Below the pieces are notes generated by a model that was given only the letters and a program-made list of their open reading frames with translations, ran no database searches and had not been told where the DNA came from. A DNA stretch of 64,000 nucleotides from CBDBCU01 sp965243185 (GTDB lineage Bacteria; Chloroflexota; Dehalococcoidia; Lucifugimonadales; UBA3495), in NCBI GenBank assembly GCA_965243185.1, contig OZ251531.1:1364001-1428000 (forward strand), read 5' to 3'. How positions within the stretch are numbered: the first letter of the stretch is position 1; the number at the start of each line of letters is the position of its first letter. This document shows, one piece after another, positions 7,956-15,721 of the stretch. Made by a program: the position numbers and the translations under genes.

Positions 7956-8927
7956 CTACTGGTTAATGTCCATCACCACTTTGATGATGTTGTCCTGCCG
8001 CTGTTCGTACATATCGTACGCCTGCTGCACCTGGGAAAAGGGCAGCCGGTGGGTTATCATCTGGGCCGGGTCGCACCAGCCGCGCTGCCGCAGTCCCACC
8101 AAATCCTGAATCTGACTGATCGGATCGCCGCTGCGCGCCCCGGTCGTCGGGATGATGATGGGCTGCTTTTCCATCAGCAGGTTATGCTCCAGCGGCACAT
8201 AATGGTCGCTCTGAATGCCGAACAGGATGACTTGCCCGAACTGTTTAACCAGCCCAAAAGCCAGGTTAAAGGTGTCCGGGTAGCCGGCGGCCTCGACCAC
8301 CACATCCGCGCCCTGTCCCCGGGTAATTTCCATTACCGCCTCCCGCAAATCCTCTTTGTCCGGGTTGACGGTGTGGGTTGCGCCCATGGTCCGCGCCTTG
8401 TCCAGCCGGTAGTCCAGCAAATCGGCGGCGATAACATTCCGCGCCCCCATATTGGCCGTCAGCATCGTAAAGCTCAGCCCGATACTGCCCTGCCCCAATA
8501 CCAGCACATTCTTTTGCAGCACCGTCCCCATCTGCCGGCAGGAGTATAGCACGGTGCCGGTAGGCTGGCACATCACCCACTCCTCCAGCGGCCCCTCATC
8601 TGGCAGCAGTATCATCCGCCCCGGATGGGAAACCAGATACTCCATCAGCCCGCCGGTGCCGCGTTCCGGGATGACGATAACCCGCTGCCCTTCGTGGTAA
8701 GCGTCGGTGCGGCTTTCCACCACCACGCCGGCCAATTCGTGGCAGGGACGGCCCGGCTGCATCGGATAATTCTCCTCCGGCTCAATGGGCCCATAGCCGT
8801 GACGGATGTCGCTGCCGCAGACCGAAACCCGCTCCAGCTTAATCAGGCACTGGCCGTCATTGGCTTGGGGCATCTCCAGTTCCACGAAGTCAAACTGCTT
8901 GGGGGCGGCCAGTCGGGCTGCTTTCAT
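7956..8927 (-). CDS. Zinc-dependent alcohol dehydrogenase family protein (MDR)
   Basis: 323 residues of the medium-chain dehydrogenase/reductase fold. The N-terminal GroES-like domain carries the catalytic zinc ligands in VSVCGSDIRHG (Cys near 37) and GRPCHELAG (Cys-His-Glu near 61-63). The Rossmann NAD(P) motif is VLVLGQGSIGLSFTMLTANMG (about 140-160). The four-cysteine structural zinc lobe of classical alcohol dehydrogenases is absent, as in several short sorbitol/threonine dehydrogenase-like subfamilies. The enzyme would oxidise an alcohol or sugar alcohol with NAD(P); substrate cannot be read from sequence. It stands alone on this strand, with a long leader upstream and the MITE downstream. 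Confidence 0.85.
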   Translation of the reverse strand: MKAARLAAPKQFDFVELEMPQANDGQCLIKLERVSVCGSDIRHGYGPIEPEENYPMQPGRPCHELAGVVVESRTDAYHEGQRVIVIPERGTGGLMEYLVSHPGRMILLPDEGPLEEWVMCQPTGTVLYSCRQMGTVLQKNVLVLGQGSIGLSFTMLTANMGARNVIAADLLDYRLDKARTMGATHTVNPDKEDLREAVMEITRGQGADVVVEAAGYPDTFNLAFGLVKQFGQVILFGIQSDHYVPLEHNLLMEKQPIIIPTTGARSGDPISQIQDLVGLRQRGWCDPAQMITHRLPFSQVQQAYDMYEQRQDNIIKVVMDINQ

Positions 8928-9169
8928 AACTTTCTCTGCTCCGGCAAGTCAAAGTTGTCCGGTTCCAGTCCGGTCAAAGCGGTTAAAATCCCGGCGGCCC
9001 CGCCGCCGCTGGAGTTCCGCTTGTAATAATAATTGCTAACTTGCCAAGGGGCAAGACACTTGGGCAACTTAATTGGCAGATTATTGCGGTTTGATTTTGG
9101 GAAATTGGGGGGATGCAAGGCTAATCGTCAGCCCGGCGCCAAGGGAGACCGTCCGCCCTTTGCCAACGA

Positions 9170-9205
9170 AAAGCCGGGACGGGCGAAACCCGTCCCGGCT
9201 CTTTT
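9170..9205. terminator. Bidirectional hairpin terminator
   Basis: A perfect 11-bp stem, GCCGGGACGGG (9173-9183) and CCCGTCCCGGC (9189-9199) with loop CGAAA, is followed by T-rich sequence on both strands. It lies just downstream of the small minus-strand gene at 9227-9412. Confidence 0.7.
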
Positions 9206-9226
9206 GCGGCAAAACCGCGACTGCTG

Positions 9227-9412
9227 CTACCCCGGGTTGTGCTTTTCCACCAGGGGGGACACCCGGGAGTCCACGGCGCCGATGGGCTGGCCGGCATCCA
9301 TCCGGGCCACCGCCAAATGGGCGTCCCGCTGAATGTCCTCCCAATCCGGCTCCAGCTCGTACTCGTCCCGCAGTTCGTCAAAGAGGCTCTCCAAAGACTG
9401 TCGGTCAAACAT
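9227..9412 (-). CDS. Small hypothetical protein, 61 aa
   Basis: The ATG at 9412 is preceded by a strong GGAGGAGGT site, although about 14 bases away. The product is acidic and probably helical (LFDELRDEYELEPDWEDIQR), with no membrane segment, cysteine motif or recognised domain. The strong terminator immediately downstream supports it as a real single-gene unit. No related gene is seen elsewhere in the window. Confidence 0.45.
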   Translation of the reverse strand: MFDRQSLESLFDELRDEYELEPDWEDIQRDAHLAVARMDAGQPIGAVDSRVSPLVEKHNPG

Positions 9413-9530
9413 AGCGCTTTCTCTTGATACCTCCTCCCATTGTATCGCGTGTAGCGTCAGGGTTAGTTTAACCTATTTCCGCAACCTTGACAAGTGCCTT
9501 TTTCCCGGATGTTCTCGGCGCGTGTCGGCG

Positions 9531-9610
9531 ATTTGCCTTTCCCGCCCGGACGGTGTTTAATAGGGACGCTACATTGCCGCACCGCCGGCCACCCCCGGCA
9601 CCGGGAAAAG
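9531..9610 (+). repeat. Duplicated leader sequence, copy 1
   Basis: About 68 of 80 bases match 10000-10080: the block TTTGCCTTTCCCGCCCGG, then GGTGTTTAATAG and CTACATTGCCGCACCG. It ends 37 bases before the gene at 9648. Both copies sit immediately upstream of a gene on the same strand, so the repeat probably contains a shared promoter or leader element. Confidence 0.7.
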
Positions 9611-9647
9611 GTAATGGCGTCCGGCCAGAGGACAAGGAGGGAATTGT

Positions 9648-9938
9648 ATGACCAGCGCGGTCAAGCCGAGCCGTAAAACGCTGGAAGCCATCTGTCTGGA
9701 TTACCGGGTGGACAAGCTGGAAATTCCGCTGCCCGGCGCCGGTTCTGAACCGGGCAGCTTGAAATTGCTGGTCAAGTTCGGCGAGCCGGAGCCGGAGGGA
9801 AAGGTAGGATTGCGCCGCTACTTTGGTCTCCAGGAGGAACTTGCCGCGGTTTTCCAGGTTCCGGTAGAACTGGCCTCGGAAAATAACGACTACTGCCACG
9901 AACGGGTGGAGCGGAGAACGCTCTATGCCGCGCAGTGA
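9648..9938 (+). CDS. Degenerate minimal-nucleotidyltransferase-like protein
   Basis: 96 residues with AAGGAGG 8 bases before ATG. The order of elements follows the small nucleotidyltransferases (MNT/NTP_transf_2) of HEPN-MNT systems: LEAICLDYRVDKLEI where the family has LRxLCRRYGVRRLxL; a loop plus LKLLVKF where the family has SDIDLLVEF; then LRRYFGLQEELAAVFQVPVELA and a C-terminal ERRTLYA. The catalytic G-S and the two metal-binding Asp of the family are missing: GAGSEPGSLKLL stands in their place. The fold may be kept without catalysis, as in an inactive antitoxin-like partner. No HEPN gene is adjacent. Downstream is nudC, whose leader is a copy of this gene's leader. Confidence 0.5.
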   Translation: MTSAVKPSRKTLEAICLDYRVDKLEIPLPGAGSEPGSLKLLVKFGEPEPEGKVGLRRYFGLQEELAAVFQVPVELASENNDYCHERVERRTLYAAQ

Positions 9939-9999
9939 CCGGGAATGGCTGGAAGCAACTTCCTAATCCCCCTATTCCCCCACTCTCCCTCGCAAAAAC

Positions 10000-10080
10000 A
10001 TTTGCCTTTCCCGCCCGGACGGTGTTTAATAGTTGCGCTACATTGCCGCACCGCCGGCCACCCCGGCGGACGGGAAAGAG
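10000..10080 (+). repeat. Duplicated leader sequence, copy 2
   Basis: Near-identical to 9531-9610 and placed directly upstream of the nudC ribosome site. The two copies begin to diverge at the ribosome-binding region (GGGAAAAGG versus GGGAAAGAGGAGG). Confidence 0.7.
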
Positions 10081-10092
10081 GAGGCATCGCCT

Positions 10093-11043
10093 TTGACCGA
10101 GTTCAAGCAGCCGCATATTTTCGCCGGCAACCCCCTGCACCGGGGAGAAGTGGAACGCCGGGATGAGGATTGGATTGACGCCCAGGTTCGGGAACCGTCC
10201 AGCCGCTTTCTGCCCATGCGCGGGCCGCAGGTACTGGTCAGGGATGGTACTGACGCGGCCGGTACTGTTGCCGGCTTGGGCTGGCTGGCTTGGCGCGATT
10301 TGACGCCGCACTTGACGGCCGCCGCGCCGCTGTTCCTGGGGCTGCTGGAAGGCGTCGCCCACTTTGCCATTGACCTGTCCCGAGAGGAAGCGGCCGCAGC
10401 GGCGGCCGCGTCCCAGCCGGATTGCCATTTTGAGGAAGCCCGTTCCGCCGCCGAAAGTCTGCTCAGCGGCCCGGAAGCCGGCATCCTGGCTCAGGGGCGG
10501 GCGCAAGTCAACTGGCACAACCGGCACGGCTACTGCTCGGTCTGCGGTCAGCCCACAGTGGTCAAGCGGGGCGGGCAGAAACGAGAATGTCCCAGCTGCA
10601 AAGCCGAGCATTTCCCCCGGGTTGACCCGGTGATAATTATGGTAGTGTCCGATGGCGACCGTTGCCTGTTGGGCCAGTCCCGGGGCCGCTTAGCGGCGAT
10701 GAACCGCTATTCGGCCTTGGCCGGGTTCGTTGACCAGGCCGAGTCCATCGAGGAAGCCGTGGCCCGGGAAGTGATGGAGGAAGCCGGCATCCGGGTTAAA
10801 AATGTCCGTTACCATTCCTCCCAGCCTTGGCCTTTCCCGTCCTCTCTGATGATTGGCTGCCACGCCGCCGCCGACACCACCCACATTGCCATGGACACCG
10901 AGGAAATGACCGATGTGCAGTGGTTTGACCGGGCCGAAGTGCTGCGGGCCTTAGCCGGCAAAAGCGAAAAACTGGCCGTGCCGGGGCCGATTGCCATTGC
11001 CCATCATCTGATTAAAGCCTGGGCTTACGGCGAAGTGGACTAA
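10093..11043 (+). CDS. nudC: NAD+ diphosphatase (NudC-type Nudix hydrolase)
   Basis: 316 residues from TTG 10093, chosen because AGAGGAGG lies 9 bases upstream; an earlier in-frame TTG at 10033 falls inside the duplicated leader. The N-terminal domain (about 1-145) is followed by a zinc ribbon with CSVCGQ and CPSC (about 152-180). The catalytic domain carries the Nudix box GFVDQAESIEEAVAREVMEE (about 218-240) and the NudC signature SQPWPFPSS just after it. NudC hydrolyses NAD(H) to NMN(H) and AMP and removes NAD caps from RNA. It runs in the same direction as the hydrolase gene 27 bases downstream. NAD synthesis genes nadD and nadE are also in this window. Confidence 0.9.
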   Translation: MTEFKQPHIFAGNPLHRGEVERRDEDWIDAQVREPSSRFLPMRGPQVLVRDGTDAAGTVAGLGWLAWRDLTPHLTAAAPLFLGLLEGVAHFAIDLSREEAAAAAAASQPDCHFEEARSAAESLLSGPEAGILAQGRAQVNWHNRHGYCSVCGQPTVVKRGGQKRECPSCKAEHFPRVDPVIIMVVSDGDRCLLGQSRGRLAAMNRYSALAGFVDQAESIEEAVAREVMEEAGIRVKNVRYHSSQPWPFPSSLMIGCHAAADTTHIAMDTEEMTDVQWFDRAEVLRALAGKSEKLAVPGPIAIAHHLIKAWAYGEVD

Positions 11044-11070
11044 AAAGCAGACGGCAAGAGGGAGCGGTCA

Positions 11071-11841
11071 ATGGCGGCAATAGACTATTCGGCATTGGAT
11101 CAGCCGGAAATCTCGATGAATTCCTTTTACCCCCGGCGCAACGGGACAGCTACGCCGCCGGGGGCGGTGGACTATGCCGTGCCGGTAGCGGCGGGAATTA
11201 CCCTATCCTGCCGTTTCTTTCCCGCCGGCCTTGACCGCCCGACCCTCCTGTTTTTCTACGGCAACGGGGAAACGGCGGCCGACTACGATAACATTGCGCC
11301 GCTCTATAATCGGATTGGCGTCAACTTTTTCATCGCCGACTATCGGGGCTACGGGCAGAGCGGCGGCTTGCCCACCTTTACGGCAATGCTGTCCGACGCC
11401 CATCAAGTACGGGAGCAGTTGGCGCAAATTCTGTCCGATGGCGGCTATGGCGGCCCGCTATTCGTGATGGGGCGGTCGATGGGCCGGCACCCGGCTTTTG
11501 AGCTGGCCGCTAACGCCCCGGCCGGCGCGCTGCACGGGCTGATTATTGAAAGCGGCCGGCCGACCTTGGGGCAGTTCTGCTATGGCTTGCCGCCGGCCGA
11601 TGCGGAACGGTTGGAAACGGCTTACCAAGCTAAAATCCGCGCCATCACCCTGCCGGCTCTGGTCATCCACGGTGAACAGGATACCTTGGCCCCGGTGGAG
11701 GCGGCGCGGCAAATGTTTCAGGATTTCCCGTCGCCGCAGAAACGATTGCTGACCATCCCCGGCGCCGGCCACAACGATTTGCTGTACCGGGGTCTGAACG
11801 AATACTTTGCAGCCATAGCGGAGTTTGTAGGGGCGGAATAG
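11071..11841 (+). CDS. Alpha/beta hydrolase
   Basis: 256 residues, AAGAGGGAGCGG upstream of ATG. The alpha/beta hydrolase fold is shown by LLFFYGNGETAADY (oxyanion region), DYRGYGQSGG, the nucleophile elbow GRSMG near residue 132 (catalytic Ser), the acid segment VIHGEQDTLAP, and GAGHNDLLY near 230 (catalytic His). It resembles bacterial serine aminopeptidase/BAAT-like hydrolases of the YqiA/BEM46 type. No signal peptide. It is 27 bases after nudC and 54 bases before the RidA gene, so probably in one transcript with a catabolic set (RidA, FAH family, glutamine-synthetase-like). Substrate unknown. Confidence 0.8.
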   Translation: MAAIDYSALDQPEISMNSFYPRRNGTATPPGAVDYAVPVAAGITLSCRFFPAGLDRPTLLFFYGNGETAADYDNIAPLYNRIGVNFFIADYRGYGQSGGLPTFTAMLSDAHQVREQLAQILSDGGYGGPLFVMGRSMGRHPAFELAANAPAGALHGLIIESGRPTLGQFCYGLPPADAERLETAYQAKIRAITLPALVIHGEQDTLAPVEAARQMFQDFPSPQKRLLTIPGAGHNDLLYRGLNEYFAAIAEFVGAE

Positions 11842-11895
11842 CCCGGTTTTCCTTTATCCCGACTCGGAGTCAAATAAACGCAGGAGGTATCGTCA

Positions 11896-12285
11896 ATGGC
11901 GGAAAGAGTTACCATTGTACCCGAGGGCTTGGCGGCTAACCCGGCATTTTCGCCCGGAGTGCGGGTCGGCGAGTTGCTGTTTGTGTCCGGGCAAATTGCC
12001 CAGGACGCCGCCGGCAATGCGGTCGGCGTGGGCGACTGCGAAGCCCAAACCCGGCAGGTGATGTCCCGTATCCGCACTATCGTGGCGGCGGCCGGGGCCA
12101 CGATGTCGGATGTAGTGAAAATCACCACCTTTCTGGTGAACCTGGACGATTACCCCGCCTTCAGCCGGGTGCGTTCCGAAACCTTTCCCGACAGCCCGCC
12201 GGCCAGTTCCACGGTAGTAGTGGCCGCCCTGGTGCGCCCGGAGTTTCTGGTCGAAGTCGAAGCCGTAGTCCATATTCCCGGTTAA
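11896..12285 (+). CDS. RidA/YjgF-family protein
   Basis: 129 residues with GGAGG 8 bases upstream. Hallmarks are LLFVSGQIAQDAAGN, TRQVMSRIRTIVAAAGATMSDVVKITTFL and the C-terminal LVEVEAVV. The family forms trimers and many members hydrolyse reactive enamines/imines using an arginine in the segment before the last strand (family P-A-R-S/T). Here that segment reads PPASSTVVVAAL, with Ser where the Arg is expected, so imine deaminase activity of the RidA type is doubtful; other Rid subfamilies also lack the Arg. Position between a hydrolase and an FAH-family gene suggests a role in an amide or amine catabolic pathway. Confidence 0.85.
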   Translation: MAERVTIVPEGLAANPAFSPGVRVGELLFVSGQIAQDAAGNAVGVGDCEAQTRQVMSRIRTIVAAAGATMSDVVKITTFLVNLDDYPAFSRVRSETFPDSPPASSTVVVAALVRPEFLVEVEAVVHIPG

Positions 12286-12308
12286 ACCGGCTAAACAAGG
12301 AGGCAGCT

Positions 12309-13094
12309 ATGAAACTGGCCCGATTCCGCGTTGACGATCGGGAAAGCTACGGCTTGGTCGCCGATGACCGGGTGCAGGTCATCCGGGGCAGCATCTTTGG
12401 GGAGCATACGATTACCGACGCGGCCTATCCCCTGGAGCGGGTCAAGCTGCTGCCGCCAACCCAGCCCACCAGTTATTGGGCCGTCGGCCTCAACTATGCC
12501 GCCCATATCGCCCACCAGGAGAACGCCCTGGACGCCGAGCGTATCCGGCGGGATTCGGCATCCTTTCGGCCCTGGCAAAAGGGCGCCAACTGCATCATTG
12601 CCACCGGGGAGGCCATCGTACTGCCGCCGGAAGCCGACTATGTCCACTACGAGGGGGAGTTGGTCATCGTCATCGGCAAGCCGGCCCGGCGGGTAACGGC
12701 GGCCGAAGCCCCCAACTTTATCTTGGGTTATACCTGCGCCAACGATGTCAGCGGCGAAGGTTCCTGGGCCAATGACCTGTCCAACTGGCGGCGCAAAATG
12801 TGCGATACTTTCGGCCCGGTCGGCCCCTGGATTGAAACCGATGTGGATCCGCATAACCTGGAAATCATCACCCGGCTGAACGGGCAGGAACACGACCGCG
12901 GCCGCACCGACGGGATGATTTACGACTGCTACGCCACCGTCAGCGGCATCAGCCAATTCGTAACCCTGCGCCCCGGCGACCTGATCCTGACCGGCGCGCC
13001 GGGAGCGGTCGAGCAGCTGCATCCCGGGGATGTAGTGGAAATCGAAATCCCCGGCATCGGCGTACTGCAAAATCCGGTAGCAGCGGAAGGGTAG
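12309..13094 (+). CDS. Fumarylacetoacetate hydrolase family protein
   Basis: 261 residues with AAGGAGG 7 bases before the ATG. The family core spans about residue 50 to the end: YWAVGLNYAAHIAHQ, the metal-binding E-x-E in HYEGELVIVIGK (about 115), CANDVSGEG where homologues have the third metal ligand Asp (about 145), and LRPGDLILTGAPGAV near 225. These enzymes cleave or decarboxylate acylpyruvates, oxaloacetate or 2-hydroxyhepta-2,4-diene-1,7-dioate-type compounds with Mg or Mn. The gene lies 23 bases after ridA and 44 bases before the glutamine-synthetase-like gene, implying one catabolic operon. Exact substrate cannot be told from sequence. Confidence 0.85.
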   Translation: MKLARFRVDDRESYGLVADDRVQVIRGSIFGEHTITDAAYPLERVKLLPPTQPTSYWAVGLNYAAHIAHQENALDAERIRRDSASFRPWQKGANCIIATGEAIVLPPEADYVHYEGELVIVIGKPARRVTAAEAPNFILGYTCANDVSGEGSWANDLSNWRRKMCDTFGPVGPWIETDVDPHNLEIITRLNGQEHDRGRTDGMIYDCYATVSGISQFVTLRPGDLILTGAPGAVEQLHPGDVVEIEIPGIGVLQNPVAAEG

Positions 13095-13138
13095 CCGCCG
13101 GGCCAAGGGAACCGGCAAGTATAGGAGACAAGCAAGGG

Positions 13139-14494
13139 ATGGAGCATAGCGACATTGTGCGGCAAGTGGAAGCGGCCGGGGTGCAGCTGGTGTCCTTTTT
13201 CTGGTGCGACAATTCCGGCATCATTCGGGGGAAGTCAACGCACCGGGCGGGTCTGGCCGGCCGGCTGAGCTCGGGTATCGGGATGACCCGGGCGATGCAG
13301 GCCATGGGCGCTCTGGATGAACTGCAACCGATCGCGGGAATGGGGCCGGCCGGCGAAGTGCGGCTAATTCCCGACCCGGCTACTTTCACCCTGCTACCCT
13401 ATGCGCCGCAGCGGGCTTTGCTGCTGTCGGATTTGATGGAACTGGACGGGACGCCGTGGGCCGCCTGTCCCCGGGATTTTCTGAAACGGATGTTGGCCCG
13501 GGCCGCGAGTATGGGGCTGACGGTGCGGGCGGCAATGGAATCGGAGTGGTATTTGACGCGCCGGGAGGGGGATAAATATGTGCCGGTGGAGGAAAGCCTG
13601 GACAATTCCAGCGTAGGCATAACCTTTGTGCAGGAAGTAGTGGCGGACATTATCGCCGCGCTGGAAGCCCAGGGCATTGGCATTGAGCAGTACCACCCGG
13701 AAGTGGGACACGGGCAGCACGAATTGAGCATCAGCCACAGCGACGGGTTGCGGGCGGCCGATAATTACCTGATTTACCGGGAAACGGTGCGGAATGTAGC
13801 ATACCGGCATAACTTGTACGCCTCCTTTGCCCCCAAACCCTTTCCCCAGCAGGCCGGCAGCGGCTGTCATATCCACCTCAGCCTTTGGGATCCGGCCGGG
13901 GAAAGGAACTTGCTCTTTGACCGGTCGGGAGCGGATAACCTGAGCGATTTGGCGTACCGGTTCATTGGCGGGCTAATGGAACATCTGCCGGGATTGACCG
14001 CCCTGTGCTGCCCCAGTATGAACAGCTACCGGCGGCTGTCGCCCGGCTCCTGGAGTACGGCTTACATCTGCTACGGGCCGGACAACCGGGAGGCGGCCCT
14101 GCGGATACCGTCGCCCTTTCGGAATGCGGAAATGGCCTCGACCAATCTGGAGTTCCGGCCGGCCGATTCCAGTTCCAACCCGTACCTGGCGTTGGGCGGG
14201 ATACTGGCGGCCGGACTGGACGGCGTAGCCCGGGACTTGCCGCCGGCGGCCGGGCTGCGGATAGATGATGACCCGTCCCGTCTGTCCCCGGAGGAATTGG
14301 CCCGGCGGGACATCCGCCGCCTGCCGCAAACCCTGCGGGAAGCCAGCGCCGCCTTGGCCGCCGATACTACGCTGACGGACGCTTTGGGGCCGCTGCTGAC
14401 CGATTCCTATTTGACTATTCGGCGTTACGATTGGGAACGGTTTTCCCAACAGGATGTCGAGTTTGAACTGAAGCATCATTTCTACAAGTACTGA
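13139..14494 (+). CDS. Glutamine synthetase family protein (probable amine/amino-acid ligase)
   Basis: 451 residues, AGGAG about 10 bases before ATG. The N-terminal beta-grasp domain (about 1-105) includes FFWCDNSGIIRGKS. The catalytic domain has the metal site AMESEWYL near 138, GHGQHELSI near 197, GSGCHIHLSLWD near 242, and the Arg/substrate loop NSYRRLSPGSWSTAYICYG near 297, ending with NPYLALGGILAAGLDG. Length and motifs fit glutamine-synthetase-like ligases such as gamma-glutamyl-polyamine or -alkylamine synthetases rather than housekeeping GlnA; the first catalytic loop is short and no adenylylation Tyr is evident. With RidA, FAH-family and hydrolase neighbours, a gamma-glutamylation step in amine degradation is the likeliest role. 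Confidence 0.8.
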   Translation: MEHSDIVRQVEAAGVQLVSFFWCDNSGIIRGKSTHRAGLAGRLSSGIGMTRAMQAMGALDELQPIAGMGPAGEVRLIPDPATFTLLPYAPQRALLLSDLMELDGTPWAACPRDFLKRMLARAASMGLTVRAAMESEWYLTRREGDKYVPVEESLDNSSVGITFVQEVVADIIAALEAQGIGIEQYHPEVGHGQHELSISHSDGLRAADNYLIYRETVRNVAYRHNLYASFAPKPFPQQAGSGCHIHLSLWDPAGERNLLFDRSGADNLSDLAYRFIGGLMEHLPGLTALCCPSMNSYRRLSPGSWSTAYICYGPDNREAALRIPSPFRNAEMASTNLEFRPADSSSNPYLALGGILAAGLDGVARDLPPAAGLRIDDDPSRLSPEELARRDIRRLPQTLREASAALAADTTLTDALGPLLTDSYLTIRRYDWERFSQQDVEFELKHHFYKY

Positions 14495-14621
14495 GGGCGG
14501 GGCTATCACTCCGGCCGGCGTTCCCGGCCGCTTTCAGTGCTCCAAAAAACCTCCGCCCCCTTTACCCTTTCTGCTATTTGGAAAGGTTTACAGTTCGCCC
14601 GGCAGTTATACATTTACCAAT

Positions 14622-14740
14622 AGGGCTTGCACACTTTCAGCTTACTTATCGTCATTCCCGTGAAAACGGGAATCCAGTGTCCCCGGCCTTTCTGGATTCC
14701 CCCTTTCGTGGGAATGACGGTTCCTATATGCAATAGCCCT
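14622..14740. repeat. Hairpin MITE-like repeat, copy 2
   Basis: Same architecture as 7806-7925: outer end AGGGCTTGCACA, inner GTCATTCCCGTGAAAACGGG (14651), matching block ending GGGAATGAC (14718), and outer end TATATGCAATAGCCCT. It occupies about a third of the 334-base gap between the glutamine-synthetase-like gene and the lipoprotein gene; nothing else is recognised there. Confidence 0.75.
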
Positions 14741-14828
14741 GACCGAAAACTCCCGCGCTTTACATTTCGGGAACAACCGGTTATCTTGTAACCAGCCCGG
14801 CAAATACCGCCCGAATCGGAGGAAAGAA

Positions 14829-15356
14829 ATGCTGACCGCCCGCAATCTGCCCCAACCCCTAGCGTTTATTTCCCTGTTCCTGCTGCTAACGGCCGCCGCT
14901 ACGCTGCTGGCTTGCGGGCCGGTGGCGCAACCCGCCCCGGCGGAGGGCAACGCTTTGCCGGCGGCGCAGCAGGAGGGCGGAGCCGATGACCCGACGGAAC
15001 CGCCGCCCCCGCCGACTTTGCCCACTCCCACTTACCCCAAGTTAAGACACAGCCTTCAACACGACGTGGTTCAGTTTGAGGAGGCTCAAGACGCCGCCAG
15101 TGGCCCCTCCGGGCAAAGCGACTCCGCTCCGGAGGACACTGCCGTGTTAGTCGCGATTTTTCTCTCGGGCAATAAGGCTGAAGCTGAAGTCGCTGCCTGG
15201 CTGCGTAGCAAGGGCGTTACCCCCGGTTTCTCTGATGACCCCGACCTCAGTGGATTAGCCGCTTACGTGCCTTTGTCCCTGCTGGGTGAACTGTCCCAGC
15301 AGGATGGCGTAACCGGTATTCGACAGTCGCGGACAGTCCATACGACGGAAGAATGA
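14829..15356 (+). CDS. Lipoprotein with peptidase-prodomain-like C-terminus, tandem copy 1
   Basis: 175 residues, GGAGG 6 bases before ATG. A lipoprotein signal ends at LLACG (Cys near 29). A Pro/Glu linker follows (EPPPPPTLPTPTYPK), then about 80 residues resembling the inhibitor-I9/subtilase prodomain fold: VLVAIFLSGNKAEAEVAAWL, then LAAYVPLSLLGELSQQDGVTG. In related genomes such segments precede S8 peptidases, and the next gene here begins like one. The stop overlaps ATG 15353, but the next gene more likely starts at 15380. A second, slightly diverged copy follows at 15722. May encode an external inhibitor or chaperone of the protease whose gene is now truncated. Confidence 0.6.
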   Translation: MLTARNLPQPLAFISLFLLLTAAATLLACGPVAQPAPAEGNALPAAQQEGGADDPTEPPPPPTLPTPTYPKLRHSLQHDVVQFEEAQDAASGPSGQSDSAPEDTAVLVAIFLSGNKAEAEVAAWLRSKGVTPGFSDDPDLSGLAAYVPLSLLGELSQQDGVTGIRQSRTVHTTEE

Positions 15357-15379
15357 GGGCAGTAACCTTGAGCGGGAGG

Positions 15380-15664
15380 ATGAACCGGTTGAAAGGGTTT
15401 TCCGCGTCTGCCGAGCTTGCGGTCTGCTGCGTTGTCCTGCTTTTGGCGGTGGCATTGTCGGCGCCGCTGTGGCTGGGCTTTTTCGGGACGGTTGAAGCCG
15501 GCTCCAACTCCAGCAGTTCCGGCCGAGCAACCGGGCAAACTTCGCCTACCCCGACGCCGACTCTGGTAGTCAGTCAGGGCTGGCAACTGCATAACGTAGA
15601 CTCCTGGCATACCGACGGCTACCGGGGGCAAGGCGTCAAAATTGGGATAATTGACACCATCTAA
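15380..15664 (+). pseudogene. Truncated S8 (subtilase) peptidase N-terminus, copy 1
   Basis: Start ATG 15380 with GGGAGG immediately upstream. About 94 residues: a membrane helix (LAVCCVVLLLAVALSAPLWL), a Ser/Thr/Pro linker, then GWQLHNVDSWHTDGYRGQGV and KIGIIDT, which is the start of a subtilase catalytic domain including the catalytic Asp. It stops directly after IIDTI, so the His and Ser parts are absent. The tandem copy at 16261 ends at exactly the same residue, so the truncated form was duplicated as a unit. It cannot be a protease on its own; it may be a remnant or a short membrane peptide. Confidence 0.6.
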
Positions 15665-15721
15665 ACCAATCCGCTATCCTATAACCCTCTCGGCAAACAC
15701 CGCCCGAATTGGAGGAAAGAA

